Position numbers and translations under genes: made by a program. From Polyangium sp. y55x31 (GTDB lineage Bacteria; Myxococcota_A; Polyangia; Polyangiales; Polyangiaceae), in NCBI RefSeq assembly GCF_029946505.1, contig NZ_JARZHG010000013.1:124001-188000 (forward strand): a stretch of 64,000 nt of DNA. Reading direction: 5' to 3'. Shown here piece by piece: positions 42,447 to 51,744 of this stretch. Under the pieces are notes generated by a model that saw only the letters and a program-made list of their open reading frames with translations, did no database searches and was not told the origin of the DNA. Position 1 is the first letter of the stretch; each line of letters starts with the position of its first letter.

Positions 42447-43118
42447 ATGGTCGCACGACGTAGCCAGAAGCCCCGCGATCCTGCGCGGCGCCAGCGCATC
42501 CTCGAAGCGGCGCGGCGGCACTTCACCCAGCACGGCTTCAAGGGGACGAACCTCGACGCGGTCGCGGCCGAGGCGGGCTGCGCGAAGGGCGCGCTCTACC
42601 TCGAGTTCGCCGACAAGGAGTCGCTTTTGCGCGAGGTCGTCGAGCAGGCGTTCGCGGCGATCGGCGCGCGGTATGCCGAGGAGGTCATGTCGATCGAGTC
42701 GCCGCTCGAGCGGCTCGTGGCCACGCTGCGCTTCGCGTATCGACAGCTCCTCGCCGACCCGATGTTCGGCAAGCTCCTCCGCGAGGACCCGGATCTGCGC
42801 GCGCTCGGGCTCACCTCCGATTCGCAGAAGGTCGAGCAAGGCAAGGCGCAGCTCGCCATGATCCGCGGCTGGGTCGACGAGGGAATCGCGCGGGGCGAGA
42901 TCCGCGCCGACATCGATCGCGACGCGGTCCCGATCGTGATCGGGGTCCTGCGCTTCGCGCCGCAGCACCTCGGCATGATCGCCGAGCTCGGCCTCTTTTC
43001 GACCGAGCGCGCGCTTGACGCGATGGTCGACGTCTTTCGCGCGGGCCTCTCCGCGCCGAAAAGCCCGCTGCCCGCGAAAAACGCTCTGCCCACGCCCACG
43101 AGGAGATCCAAGCGATGA
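42447..43118 (+). CDS. TetR/AcrR family regulator of ABC exporter
   Basis: A 223-residue repressor with HTH RRQRILEAARRHFTQHGFKGTNLDAVAAEAGCAKGALYLEFADKESLL and a helical ligand domain, basic at both ends. The start ATG lies just after the palindrome at 42408-42439, and the stop overlaps the start of the ATPase gene (ATGA). It is the first gene of a four-gene operon whose products it should control; ligand probably the exported compound. Confidence 0.92.
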   Translation: MVARRSQKPRDPARRQRILEAARRHFTQHGFKGTNLDAVAAEAGCAKGALYLEFADKESLLREVVEQAFAAIGARYAEEVMSIESPLERLVATLRFAYRQLLADPMFGKLLREDPDLRALGLTSDSQKVEQGKAQLAMIRGWVDEGIARGEIRADIDRDAVPIVIGVLRFAPQHLGMIAELGLFSTERALDAMVDVFRAGLSAPKSPLPAKNALPTPTRRSKR

Positions 43119-43858
43119 CCACCACGCATGCAATCGAGGTAGAGGGCCTGACGAAGCGCTTCGGCAAGGCCACGGCCGTCGACGGTGTCACGTTCGCGGT
43201 CGAGCCCGGCGAGGTCTTCGGGTTCATGGGCCACAACGGCGCGGGGAAAACCACGACGCTCCGCATGCTCCTCGGCCTCACGCCGATCACGTCCGGCACG
43301 GCGCGTGTCCTCGGCCGGCAGGTCGGTCCCGAGACGCTCGAGATTCGCCGCACCGCCGGGTATTTGCCGGCGAACTACACGCTCCCGCCGGACATGACGG
43401 CCCGCCAGTTCTTGCATTACGTGGGCGCCATGTTCGCGCTCCCGCGTGAAGTCGTCACGCAGCGGGCCGAGGCGCTCCTTCGGCGCTTCGACCTCGTGCG
43501 CGACGCGGATCGAGCGCTCCGCGGCTTCTCCACCGGCATGGCGCAAAAGGTGGGGCTCGCCCAGGCGCTCATCAACGAGCCGCGTGTGCTCTTGCTCGAC
43601 GAACCCACCTCCGGCCTCGATCCGCTCGGTCGGCACGAGCTCTTGGAGCTGCTCCGCGAGCTCGCGCAGGGCAAAGGCGTCACGGTCCTCTTTTCGTCGC
43701 ACATCCTCTCCGACGTCGAAGCGCTTTGCCGCCGCGTGGCGGTCCTGCATCGCGCGCGGCTCGTCGCATTCGGCGACGTCGATCGCCTCAAAGAGCAGCA
43801 CGCGGCGCGCACGATGGATGACCTCTACCTCGCGCTCGTCCGCAAGGAGGCCGCGTGA
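43115..43858 (+). CDS. ABC transporter ATP-binding protein
   Basis: A 247-residue ATPase. Walker A GHNGAGKTT (39-47), signature FSTGMAQK in place of LSGGQ (seen in CcmA/NatA-like exporters), Walker B LLLLDEPTSGLD, H-loop FSSHILSD. Drives the two permeases encoded next, probably exporting a drug, lipid or ion. Overlaps both neighbours (ATGA before, GTGA after), so subunits are made in step. Confidence 0.94.
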   Translation: MTTTHAIEVEGLTKRFGKATAVDGVTFAVEPGEVFGFMGHNGAGKTTTLRMLLGLTPITSGTARVLGRQVGPETLEIRRTAGYLPANYTLPPDMTARQFLHYVGAMFALPREVVTQRAEALLRRFDLVRDADRALRGFSTGMAQKVGLAQALINEPRVLLLDEPTSGLDPLGRHELLELLRELAQGKGVTVLFSSHILSDVEALCRRVAVLHRARLVAFGDVDRLKEQHAARTMDDLYLALVRKEAA

Positions 43859-44622
43859 TCCGGCTTCTGTGGCTCGACTATCTGGCGACCTTGCGCGAGC
43901 GCAAGACGTGGCTCTGCGGCGCCATGCTTCTCTACGCGGTCCTCTCCATTCCGGTCATCCTCGCGCGCCCGCCCGCGCACGTGGCGGATGCGATCGCCGC
44001 GTGGTTCGGCCACGGCGGCTCGTTCGTGATCTTCATGTACGTGTGGATCGACCTCGCGATGAACAAGATCATCGCGTTCCTCCCGGTCGTCCTCGCGAGC
44101 GGCATCGTCCTGCGCGAGCGTGACATCGGCGTGCTCCCGCTCCTCGCGGCGAAACCCCTCTCGATGCCGCGGTATTTCGCGCTCCGCGCCGTCAGCGTGT
44201 GCGCCGTCATGGCCACGCTCCACGTGGGCGCGCAGCTCCTCGGCCTCCTGTATTTTTCCGCGCGCGTCCCCGGCTTTCAGCCCCTCACCTTCCTCGCCGC
44301 GATGACGCCGCACCTGTTTGCCGCGATCTTCGCGACCGGTTTTTCGGCCGCGATCGCCGGCTGGGTGAAGCATCGGGGCGCTTCCGCGTTGATCGGGCTC
44401 GCCGTGCTCGGCCTGCTCCTCGGTTTGTCGCTCGTCGGGTTTTACCAGCCCGCGTGGCGGACCTTGACGCTCGTGAACCCGATGTCGCTCGGCGCGCTCG
44501 CCCTCGGAAACCTCGATCACCTCGGCGCGGCTGACCTCGCGCCGCCGATATTTGCGCTCTCGATCCTCTCGATCGCCGCGATCGCGATCGGCGCCGCCGG
44601 CGTGCGCCGCATGGAGGCTTGA
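43855..44622 (+). CDS. ABC transporter permease
   Basis: A 255-residue membrane protein with six predicted helices (WLCGAMLLYAVLSIPVILA, GGSFVIFMYVWIDLAM, IIAFLPVVLASGIVL, VSVCAVMATLHVGAQLLGLLYF, LIGLAVLGLLLGLSLVGF, PIFALSILSIAAIAIGAAG). ABC-2-like exporter half. GTG start overlapping the ATPase stop. Pairs with the following permease to form the channel. Confidence 0.85.
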   Translation: MIRLLWLDYLATLRERKTWLCGAMLLYAVLSIPVILARPPAHVADAIAAWFGHGGSFVIFMYVWIDLAMNKIIAFLPVVLASGIVLRERDIGVLPLLAAKPLSMPRYFALRAVSVCAVMATLHVGAQLLGLLYFSARVPGFQPLTFLAAMTPHLFAAIFATGFSAAIAGWVKHRGASALIGLAVLGLLLGLSLVGFYQPAWRTLTLVNPMSLGALALGNLDHLGAADLAPPIFALSILSIAAIAIGAAGVRRMEA

Positions 44623-44624
44623 TC

Positions 44625-45416
44625 ATGTCCGAGACTGCTTCCCTCCGAGATTATTTTCTCCTCGAAGCACGGCACACGCCGCGCCGCGCGCCGATCGCGG
44701 CCGCGATCCTCGGCGGCCTCTGCGTGCTCGCGACGCACGAGCTCCTCGTGCGTTTCCCTCCGAGCGCGATCCACTTCCTCGAACGGGCCTTCGACCTCCA
44801 GGGGATCGCGGCGGTCCTGCTCATCAACGACCTGATGGCGGCCTATTTCGCTCCCTTTTTCGTGGGGCTCGCGGGCCTGCTCGGCGCCATCGTCACAGCG
44901 CGTGAAGAGGATCAACTCGAAGTCCTGCTCGCGAAGCCCATGCGCGCCCGCGTTCTCCTCGCCGCGCGCGTCTGGCCCATCCTCGGCGCCGCGGCGGGGG
45001 CCGGCGCGGCCGTCTCGATCGTCACGGGGCTCTCGATCGCCGCCCATCTCGTGCCGGGTGACATGGTCAGCGCCGCCGGCGCGCTCGGCGGCGGGCTATT
45101 TCTGACGGCGTTCGCTTTGCTCCTGCTCGTGATGCTCCTGCCGCTCCTCGTGCGCATGCGCGACGCTTTCCACGCGCTGCTCGTCGGATCCCTCGTGTGG
45201 CTCGCGCCCCTCATGCCGTCGGCCGTCATGATCTATCGCCCGGACCTTTACGAAGGCCGCGCGGCCCTGCGATCCGCGATCACCCTGCCGAGCCTCGTCT
45301 GGCACGACGCCGCGGCGGCGTGGGTCGGACCTTTGGCGCTCCTCCTTTCGGCCCCGCTCTGCGCGCTCTTCGTGCGGATCGCAGGGCGCGTGCTCGAACG
45401 GACCGACACCCGGTGA
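44625..45416 (+). CDS. ABC transporter permease
   Basis: A 263-residue membrane protein, six helices (APIAAAILGGLCVLATHELLV, YFAPFFVGLAGLLGAIVT, ILGAAAGAGAAVSIVTGLSIAAH, LGGGLFLTAFALLLLVMLLPLLV, ALLVGSLVWLAPLMPSAVMI, WVGPLALLLSAPLCALFV). The cytosolic loop REEDQLEVLLAKPMRARVLL resembles the coupling segment of ABC-2 permeases. ATG 44625 has GGAGG 7 bases upstream. Last gene of the TetR-controlled operon. Confidence 0.85.
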   Translation: MSETASLRDYFLLEARHTPRRAPIAAAILGGLCVLATHELLVRFPPSAIHFLERAFDLQGIAAVLLINDLMAAYFAPFFVGLAGLLGAIVTAREEDQLEVLLAKPMRARVLLAARVWPILGAAAGAGAAVSIVTGLSIAAHLVPGDMVSAAGALGGGLFLTAFALLLLVMLLPLLVRMRDAFHALLVGSLVWLAPLMPSAVMIYRPDLYEGRAALRSAITLPSLVWHDAAAAWVGPLALLLSAPLCALFVRIAGRVLERTDTR

Positions 45417-45555
45417 CGTGACCCAGCGGAATGCATGGCCCGGCCTTGACGTGCGCCGGCCGGTGCTGTCCGATGCGTGCCGAACGCCCCGGACGGTCCC
45501 GGCTTCGTCGAGCCGCGCAACGTAGGACGGGGCGAGCATTCACCTGGTGGGAGAC

Positions 45556-48500
45556 ATGCAATCTCGATCCGTTCCACGCACGCGCGCCGCGCGCACAAGG
45601 CTCCGCGGCGCGACGATCGGCTGGTTTTGCCACAGCCTGATCCTCGCCGCGCTCGCAGGGTGTAGCAGCGAAGGACGTCCCTCGGACCCGCAGCAAAATG
45701 CGGGCGCGAGCGCGCCGGCCGCAGCCCCGACAAACCCGACCGAGGCAATCGATCTCGACGCCGTCATGCGGCGGACGCACTTCGGTTATCGCGCCGAAGG
45801 CGGCGTGTTCTCGGCCGGTCACGCGACGTATGCCGTCAAGGCGAGCCCCGAGGCGCTCACGGTGTGGCCGAGCGAGAGTGACCTCATCGCGCCGGAGGAG
45901 GGCACGACCGCGCCGTTCGTCGCGTCGCTCGAGAGCATCACCCGCGGCGGAAGGTCGCTCGCGGAAGGTCGCTCCGGCAAAGCCGCGGTCCGGCCCGACG
46001 CGAGCCTCGGCATCCAGCGCGGCGCCGTGGTCGAGCACCTCGAAAACGACGAAGAGGGCGTGGAGCAGAGCTTCGAATTCGCCGAGCGCCCGGCGGGCGA
46101 GGGCGACCTCGAGGTGAAGATCGCCGTGACGGGCGAGGCGTTCCTCGGCGAGACCGAGGGAGGCTTGCACTTCGCGGATCCCGTGACCGGGCTCGGCGTG
46201 CGTTACGGCGTGGCCACGTGGATCGACGCCAAGGGCGTGCGCACGCACGTCGACGCGGATTTCGTGGACGGGCGCATCGTGATGCGCGTGCCGTCTTCCG
46301 TGCTCGAAACGAGCGCGTATCCGGCGGTGCTCGACCCCGTGATCGGGCCCGAGATCGCGATCGACACGCCCGTGTATGCCGCGACGAACCGAGGCCAGTA
46401 CGAGACGGTCGTTTCGTACGCGGGCGGGACCTTCCTCGTCGTCTGGATGGACGAGCGTTATCAGAGCACGGCGGACGTGTACGGCGTGCGCGTGTCGACG
46501 GCCGGCACCGTGCTCGATACGTCGGGCATCCCGATCGCGGTCGCGAAGGGCAACCAATCGCAGCCGGTCGTGGCGACCAACGGCACGGACTGGATGGTCG
46601 CCTGGGTCGACAGCCGCAACAGCGCCGACGACATCTACGCCGCCCGCGTCACCGCGGCCGGTGTCGTGCAGGATCCGAACGGGATCGCGGTCACGAGCGG
46701 CGGCGGCAAGAGCTACCCGTCGATCGCGTTCGACGGCACGAACTACTTCATCGTGCACGCGCTCTCGAGCCAAGTTCGCGGCAACTTCGTGGGGACGAAC
46801 GGCACGGTGAACCCGTCGAACGTGGCCATCGCGTCGTCGACGTACAGTGCGAACGACACGGCGGTCTCCTGGAACGGCACGAACTACCTCGTCGCGTACA
46901 ACAGCTACACGGGGTCGACTTATTACCGCGTCGCCGCGCGACGTGTATCTCCGGCCGGCACCGTGCTCGACGCGAGTGACATCGTCGCCTGCAGCGGCTC
47001 GTCGATTTGCCCGTACTCGCAGTTCGGGATCGCGTCGGATGGGGTGAACTGGCTGCTCGCGTGGGACAACTACAACAGCTCGAACAGCATCTACGGCCAG
47101 CGCATCTCGTCGGCCGGCGCGATCATGGACGCGGGGAACGGGTTCACCATCGGTAACGGCGTCCTCAACACCGATCCCGCGCAGGTCACCGTCACCTTCG
47201 CGGGCAACGGCTACGGCGTCTTCTGGGACGATTCGAACCAGGCCTTCGGCGCTCGCGTGAGCTCGGGCGGCGCGGTGCTCATCGGGGCCACGCCGCTGAC
47301 GAGCGAGATGGGCAGCCGCAGCTACGTCGGCGCGGCGCACGACGGGACGAACTTCTACGCGGCCTTCTACGACACGCGTGGCTCCACGGCGAACAACGTA
47401 GGCGACATCTACGGGCTGCGCCTGTCGAACGCGCTCGTCAAGATCGACGCCGCGAGCACGCTGCTCTCCCGCGCGGCGAACGACGAGCGTTCTCCGCGCG
47501 CCGCCTTCAACGGGACGAACTGGCTCGTCGTCTGGGAGGACGCGCGCCCGGGACTCACGAACGACATCTGGGGCGCGCGCCTCTCCAGCACGGGCGCCGT
47601 GCTCGACGCCGCGGGCATCGCGATCTCGGAAGGGACGAACTCGCAGTACGTGCCCGTGGTCGCGGCGAACGGCGTCGACTGGCTCGTCGCCTGGCAGGAC
47701 CGGCGCAGTGGAGCCGGCAACGACGACATCTTCGCCACGCGTGTCTCCAGCACCGGCGCCGTGCTCGACGCCGGCGGCATCCCGGTGAACACGGCGGCCG
47801 GCAACCAGACGAACCCCGCCGTCGCCGCGGACGGGACGAACTGGCTCGTCACGTGGCGCGACGCCACGAGCGCGGAGATCTTCGCCGCGCGCGTCGCGCC
47901 GTCGTCGACCGTGCTCGATCCCGCGGGCATCAAGGTCTCGACCGGCGGCGGGTCGCTGCCCGCGGTCGCGTACAACGGCACGAACTACCTCGTCGCCTGG
48001 ACCAAGCCGACGAACGCGAACGACATCTTCGGCTCGCGCGTGACGCCCGCCGGCGTGGTCCTCGACGCGGGCGCGCTCGCGATCCCCGTCTCGGCCGTCG
48101 TGGGCTCGGCGGAGACGAACGCCGCGGTCGCGTCGAACGGGGTGGACTGGTTCGTCGCCTGGAACGACGACTCCAACGTGCGCGGCGCCCGCGTCAACGC
48201 CGCGGGCACGGTGCTCGACGTCGTCGGCATCAACGTGAGCAGCGCGGCGAACACCCAGAACTTCCCCGCCACGGCCTGGGACGGCACGCAGTACTGGGTC
48301 GTCTGGCAGGACGATCGTACGACCCAGAACTATCAAGACGTCTACGGCGCGCGCATCTCGAGCACCGGCACGAACAAGGATGCGAGTGGGTTCGTCGTGG
48401 CGAACGACGCGCTGCAGCTCGAGCTCCGGCCGCAGCTCGCGGCGGGAAAGCCGCAGGAGGTCCTCGCGGCGTATTACCGGTTCGATCAGCAGCAGCCGTA

Positions 48501-50712
48501 CGGCTCGGAGCGGGCCCGCGCGCGTGTCCTCTCGGACGTCTCGCCCGGCGCGAACGGCGCGGCGTGCTCGATCGGCGCGCAATGCGTGAGCGGCTTCTGC
48601 GCGGACGGCGTCTGCTGCGACGCGGCCTGCACGAGCACCTGCCAGGCGTGCACCGCGGCGAAGAAGGGCGCGGGCGCCGACGGCGTCTGCGGACCGATCA
48701 AGGTCGACACCGATCCCGACAACGAGTGCACCGATCAGGGCGCGAACTCGTGCGGCACGAACGGGAGCTGCAACGGCGCGGCCGCGTGCAAGCTCTACGC
48801 CTCGGGCACGAGCTGCGGCTCGACCTGCAATGCCGGCTCGCTCCAGCCGCGGACCTGCGACGGCGCCGGCACGTGCGCGGCGAGCGGCATGGCGACGAGC
48901 TGCGCGCCGTACGCGTGCGGGGCGAACATGTGCAAGACCTCGTGCACGACGGGCGCGGATTGCGCGTCCGGCTTCTCGTGCGTGGGCGGCGCGTGCGTGG
49001 GCCTGCTCGGCAACGGCGCGGTGTGCACGGCGAACTCCGATTGCCAGTCGGCGAACTGCGTCGACGGCGTCTGCTGCAACACGAGCTGCACGGGCACGTG
49101 CCAGGCGTGCTCGGCGGGCAAGAAGGGCGCGGGCGCGGACGGCACGTGCGGGCCGATCGTGGCCGGCGCCGATCCGGATAGCGACTGCTCGGCCGAGGCG
49201 GCCTCGACCTGCGGCCGGACGGGGCAATGCAATGGCGCGGGCGCCTGCCAGCTCCACGCGGCGGGCACGTCCTGCGGCAGCCCGCTCTGCCAGGGCACGG
49301 TGCTGAAGGGCCAGGTCTGCGACGGCGTGGGCACGTGCATCCCGTCCGCCACCGGGCAGGACTGCGCGCCGTACGCGTGCTCCGGCGGCGCTTGCCAGGG
49401 CGCGTGCACGACGAACGCCGATTGCGCGGCGGGCAATGCCTGCGTCATGGGCTCGTGCATCCCGCCGCTCGCGAACGGCGGCGCTTGCATGACGAACGGG
49501 CAATGCGCGTCGGGCTTCTGCGTCGACGGCGTCTGCTGCAACACGGCGTGCGGCGGCCTCTGCCAGGCGTGCACCGTGGCGAAGAAGGGCAGCGGCACGG
49601 ACGGCGTGTGCGGGCCGATCGCGCTCGGCGTCGATCCCGACAACGAGTGCGTGACGCAGGCGGCGTCGAGCTGCGGACAAACCGGCGTTTGCAGCGGCTC
49701 GGGCGCTTGCCAGCTCCATCCGCAGGGCACCTCCTGCGGCGTGAGCACCTGCCAGGGCAGCACGGTCACGGGCCAGATCTGCAATGGGTCGGGCCAGTGC
49801 GTGAACGACGCGATGGGGCAGGACTGCGCGCCGTACGTCTGCTCGGGCGGCACGTGCAAGAACCCCTGCACGAACAGCAACGAGTGCTTGCCGGGCAATG
49901 TCTGCTCGGCCGGCGCTTGCAAGCCCGCGGGCTCGCCGGGCGCGCCTTGCTCGACCGCGTCGGAGTGCGGCTCGGGCTTCTGCGTGGACGGCGTCTGCTG
50001 CGACGCGGCTTGCAACGGCGGGTGCGAGGCGTGCTCCACGGCGAAGAAGGGTCAGGGCGCGGACGGCACGTGCGGCCCGATCAAGAACGGCACGGATCCG
50101 GATAACGAGTGCGCGGCCCAGGTGCCCACGACCTGCGGCCAGAACGGCCAGTGCAACGGCAATGGCGCGTGCGCCCTCTACGCGTCCGGCACGCAATGCG
50201 CGCCGGGCAAGTGCACTGGGACCACGCAGACGAACCCGTCCCAGTGCGACGGCAGCGGCACGTGCGTCGCGGGCACGGATACGCAATGCGTGCCCGGCTA
50301 TGCGTGCGACGGGACGAAGTGCGCGACGAGCTGCACGGAAAACAGCCAATGCGCCCCGGATTACGAGTGTGACACCATCATGGAGTGGTGCGTGCCCTCC
50401 ATGAGCGGCGTCGGCGGTGCCGGCGGCGCGGGTGGCAGCGGCGGCGCGGGCGGCAATGGTGGCAACGGCGGCGCGGGCGGCAATGGCGGCGCCGGTGGTG
50501 CCGGTGGTAATGGTGGTGCCGGCGGCGCCGGTGGTGATGGCGGCATGGGTGGCATGGGCGGCCGCCCGGCGGGCGCGGGCGGCGGACAAACGACCGACGA
50601 CGGCGGCGGCTGCGGCTGCCGGACGGCGTCGGAGTCCTCCACGGCCGGCGGCATGGGCGCTCTGCTCGTCGTCGCGGCCTTCGGCCTGCGGCGTCGTCGT
50701 CGCTCGGCCTGA
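45556..50712 (+). CDS. Giant surface protein: propeller-like repeats, four Cys modules, MYXO-CTERM tail
   Basis: A 1718-residue protein. Signal with lipobox (LILAALAGC, Cys near 36). Residues about 50-260 form a beta domain with LDPVIGPEI at the end. About 260-1000 hold some thirteen repeats of roughly 55 residues of the form GTNWLVVWEDAR...DIWGARLSSTGAVLDAAGI, likely propeller blades. About 1000-1615 hold four Cys-rich modules of about 155 residues (CVDGVCCNTAC...CQAC...KKGxGxDGxCGPI...DPDNEC). Then a Gly/Ala/Asn linker and a C-terminal GGGCGC, hydrophobic stretch and RRRRRSA. Both a lipid anchor and a MYXO-CTERM signal are present, which is unusual. Confidence 0.85.
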   Translation: MQSRSVPRTRAARTRLRGATIGWFCHSLILAALAGCSSEGRPSDPQQNAGASAPAAAPTNPTEAIDLDAVMRRTHFGYRAEGGVFSAGHATYAVKASPEALTVWPSESDLIAPEEGTTAPFVASLESITRGGRSLAEGRSGKAAVRPDASLGIQRGAVVEHLENDEEGVEQSFEFAERPAGEGDLEVKIAVTGEAFLGETEGGLHFADPVTGLGVRYGVATWIDAKGVRTHVDADFVDGRIVMRVPSSVLETSAYPAVLDPVIGPEIAIDTPVYAATNRGQYETVVSYAGGTFLVVWMDERYQSTADVYGVRVSTAGTVLDTSGIPIAVAKGNQSQPVVATNGTDWMVAWVDSRNSADDIYAARVTAAGVVQDPNGIAVTSGGGKSYPSIAFDGTNYFIVHALSSQVRGNFVGTNGTVNPSNVAIASSTYSANDTAVSWNGTNYLVAYNSYTGSTYYRVAARRVSPAGTVLDASDIVACSGSSICPYSQFGIASDGVNWLLAWDNYNSSNSIYGQRISSAGAIMDAGNGFTIGNGVLNTDPAQVTVTFAGNGYGVFWDDSNQAFGARVSSGGAVLIGATPLTSEMGSRSYVGAAHDGTNFYAAFYDTRGSTANNVGDIYGLRLSNALVKIDAASTLLSRAANDERSPRAAFNGTNWLVVWEDARPGLTNDIWGARLSSTGAVLDAAGIAISEGTNSQYVPVVAANGVDWLVAWQDRRSGAGNDDIFATRVSSTGAVLDAGGIPVNTAAGNQTNPAVAADGTNWLVTWRDATSAEIFAARVAPSSTVLDPAGIKVSTGGGSLPAVAYNGTNYLVAWTKPTNANDIFGSRVTPAGVVLDAGALAIPVSAVVGSAETNAAVASNGVDWFVAWNDDSNVRGARVNAAGTVLDVVGINVSSAANTQNFPATAWDGTQYWVVWQDDRTTQNYQDVYGARISSTGTNKDASGFVVANDALQLELRPQLAAGKPQEVLAAYYRFDQQQPYGSERARARVLSDVSPGANGAACSIGAQCVSGFCADGVCCDAACTSTCQACTAAKKGAGADGVCGPIKVDTDPDNECTDQGANSCGTNGSCNGAAACKLYASGTSCGSTCNAGSLQPRTCDGAGTCAASGMATSCAPYACGANMCKTSCTTGADCASGFSCVGGACVGLLGNGAVCTANSDCQSANCVDGVCCNTSCTGTCQACSAGKKGAGADGTCGPIVAGADPDSDCSAEAASTCGRTGQCNGAGACQLHAAGTSCGSPLCQGTVLKGQVCDGVGTCIPSATGQDCAPYACSGGACQGACTTNADCAAGNACVMGSCIPPLANGGACMTNGQCASGFCVDGVCCNTACGGLCQACTVAKKGSGTDGVCGPIALGVDPDNECVTQAASSCGQTGVCSGSGACQLHPQGTSCGVSTCQGSTVTGQICNGSGQCVNDAMGQDCAPYVCSGGTCKNPCTNSNECLPGNVCSAGACKPAGSPGAPCSTASECGSGFCVDGVCCDAACNGGCEACSTAKKGQGADGTCGPIKNGTDPDNECAAQVPTTCGQNGQCNGNGACALYASGTQCAPGKCTGTTQTNPSQCDGSGTCVAGTDTQCVPGYACDGTKCATSCTENSQCAPDYECDTIMEWCVPSMSGVGGAGGAGGSGGAGGNGGNGGAGGNGGAGGAGGNGGAGGAGGDGGMGGMGGRPAGAGGGQTTDDGGGCGCRTASESSTAGGMGALLVVAAFGLRRRRRSA
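48550..50400 (+). repeat. Four tandem Cys-rich modules inside the giant surface protein
   Basis: Four direct repeats of about 465 bases, each beginning at a (G/S)xCVDGVCC-type unit (near 48595, 49060, 49510 and 49980). They keep every cysteine position and diverge elsewhere, so they are old duplications held by disulfide constraints rather than recent copies. Confidence 0.8.
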
Positions 50713-50736
50713 GTCTCTCCTTTCGTTTTCCCTCCT

Positions 50737-50762
50737 CGCCGCGCCCTGACCGGGGCGCGGCG
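50737..50762 (+). terminator. Strong hairpin after giant surface protein gene
   Basis: CGCCGCGCCC (50737-50746), loop of 6, GGGCGCGGCG (50753-50762). Starts 25 bases after the stop codon. No T-run follows. Confidence 0.6.
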
Positions 50763-50829
50763 TCCCTCCTCCGAAAGCCGAGATCGAAGACCCGCCGACG
50801 CGGTCGTCGCAATCTTTTGTTCCTCCACG

Positions 50830-50866
50830 GGTAACATTAGGTAACATCCGGCCACCTTGGGTAACG
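50830..50866 (+). promoter_or_regulatory. Three helically phased GGTAAC repeats before the HTH regulator gene
   Basis: GGTAACAT at 50830 and 50840 and GGTAACG at 50860: spacings of 10 and 20 bases, one and two turns. The last copy overlaps the predicted TTG start (50857). Most likely an autoregulatory site of the encoded HTH protein. Confidence 0.6.
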
Positions 50867-51744
50867 ACGCACCTCCCAGGCGGCCCGCGACCTTGCTCAC
50901 GACGAACGAGGTCGCGGCGCTGCTTCGTGTTCATCCGAAGCACGTCTACCGGCTCCTCAAACGTGGGCTCCCCGCGCGCCGCGTCGGCGACGAGTGGCGT
51001 TACGACGAGGCCGACGTGCTCGCGTGGAGCCGGGGCGCGCCGGCCGTGGAGCCGGCGGAGACGCCCGAGGTTTCCCCTCCGCCCTTGCTCGCCGCGAACG
51101 GAGACCTCGCGATCGAGGCCTTGTTCGACGAAGGTCGCGAGCGCTCCGCGCCGCTCGTGGGCTTCGTCCTTTCGGATCACGCGACCGGCCTCGCGCGCCT
51201 GGAGAGCGGCGTGGTGCTCGGCGCGGGTTGCCACGGCGACCATGCACCGGCGTCGCTCGGCGGCGAAAAGCTCGCGTGGCTTCACCTCGCCGTGCGTGAG
51301 CTCGGCATCGCCCATCGAAAGGGCCTGCGGCTGCGCAGGATCTCCGGCATCGTGGGGCGCAGGCTCGCGTCGCGGCCGAGGACTGCGGGCATTCGCCGCC
51401 ATCTCGACGAGGCCTTGTCCCGCGAGGGCGTCGAGCCCGAGCGCGCGTACATGCGCGCCGAGGAGTATCGATCCCACAGAGACGCGGTCATGGCTGTCGC
51501 GCGTGGGGACGCCGAGGTCGCGCTCGCGTCGCGCGCGTGGGCAGCGCACGCGGGGCTCGGGTTCACGCCCGTCGTGGCGGAGGCGTATGGCCTCGTGTTT
51601 CGCGCTGTCCACCTCGGCGATCCCCGCGTCCTCGCGCTTTGCGAGCTCGCCCAGACCGGGAGATACCGCGAAAGGCTCGCGCACCACGCGGGGTACGACA
51701 CGACGCGCGCCGGGCATTTGCAGCTCGGAAGGAGCCATTCTTGA
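50857..51744 (+). CDS. Excisionase-type HTH regulator with PBP-like domain
   Basis: A 295-residue regulator. The N-terminal HTH_17/MerR-like helix-wing (LLTTNEVAALLRVHPKHVYRLLKRGLPARRVGDEWRYDEADVLAW) is followed by a PBP-like ligand domain (IEALFDEGRERSAPLVGFVLSDHATGLARL... RGDAEVALASRAWAAHAGLGFTPVVAEAYGLVFRA), as in ModE-like and molybdate/substrate-sensing one-component regulators. No ATG fits; TTG 50857 is the best start and the GGTAAC repeats run into it. The stop overlaps the TTG of the next gene. Likely senses the ligand of the following substrate-binding protein (inference). Confidence 0.75.
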   Translation: MGNDAPPRRPATLLTTNEVAALLRVHPKHVYRLLKRGLPARRVGDEWRYDEADVLAWSRGAPAVEPAETPEVSPPPLLAANGDLAIEALFDEGRERSAPLVGFVLSDHATGLARLESGVVLGAGCHGDHAPASLGGEKLAWLHLAVRELGIAHRKGLRLRRISGIVGRRLASRPRTAGIRRHLDEALSREGVEPERAYMRAEEYRSHRDAVMAVARGDAEVALASRAWAAHAGLGFTPVVAEAYGLVFRAVHLGDPRVLALCELAQTGRYRERLAHHAGYDTTRAGHLQLGRSHS

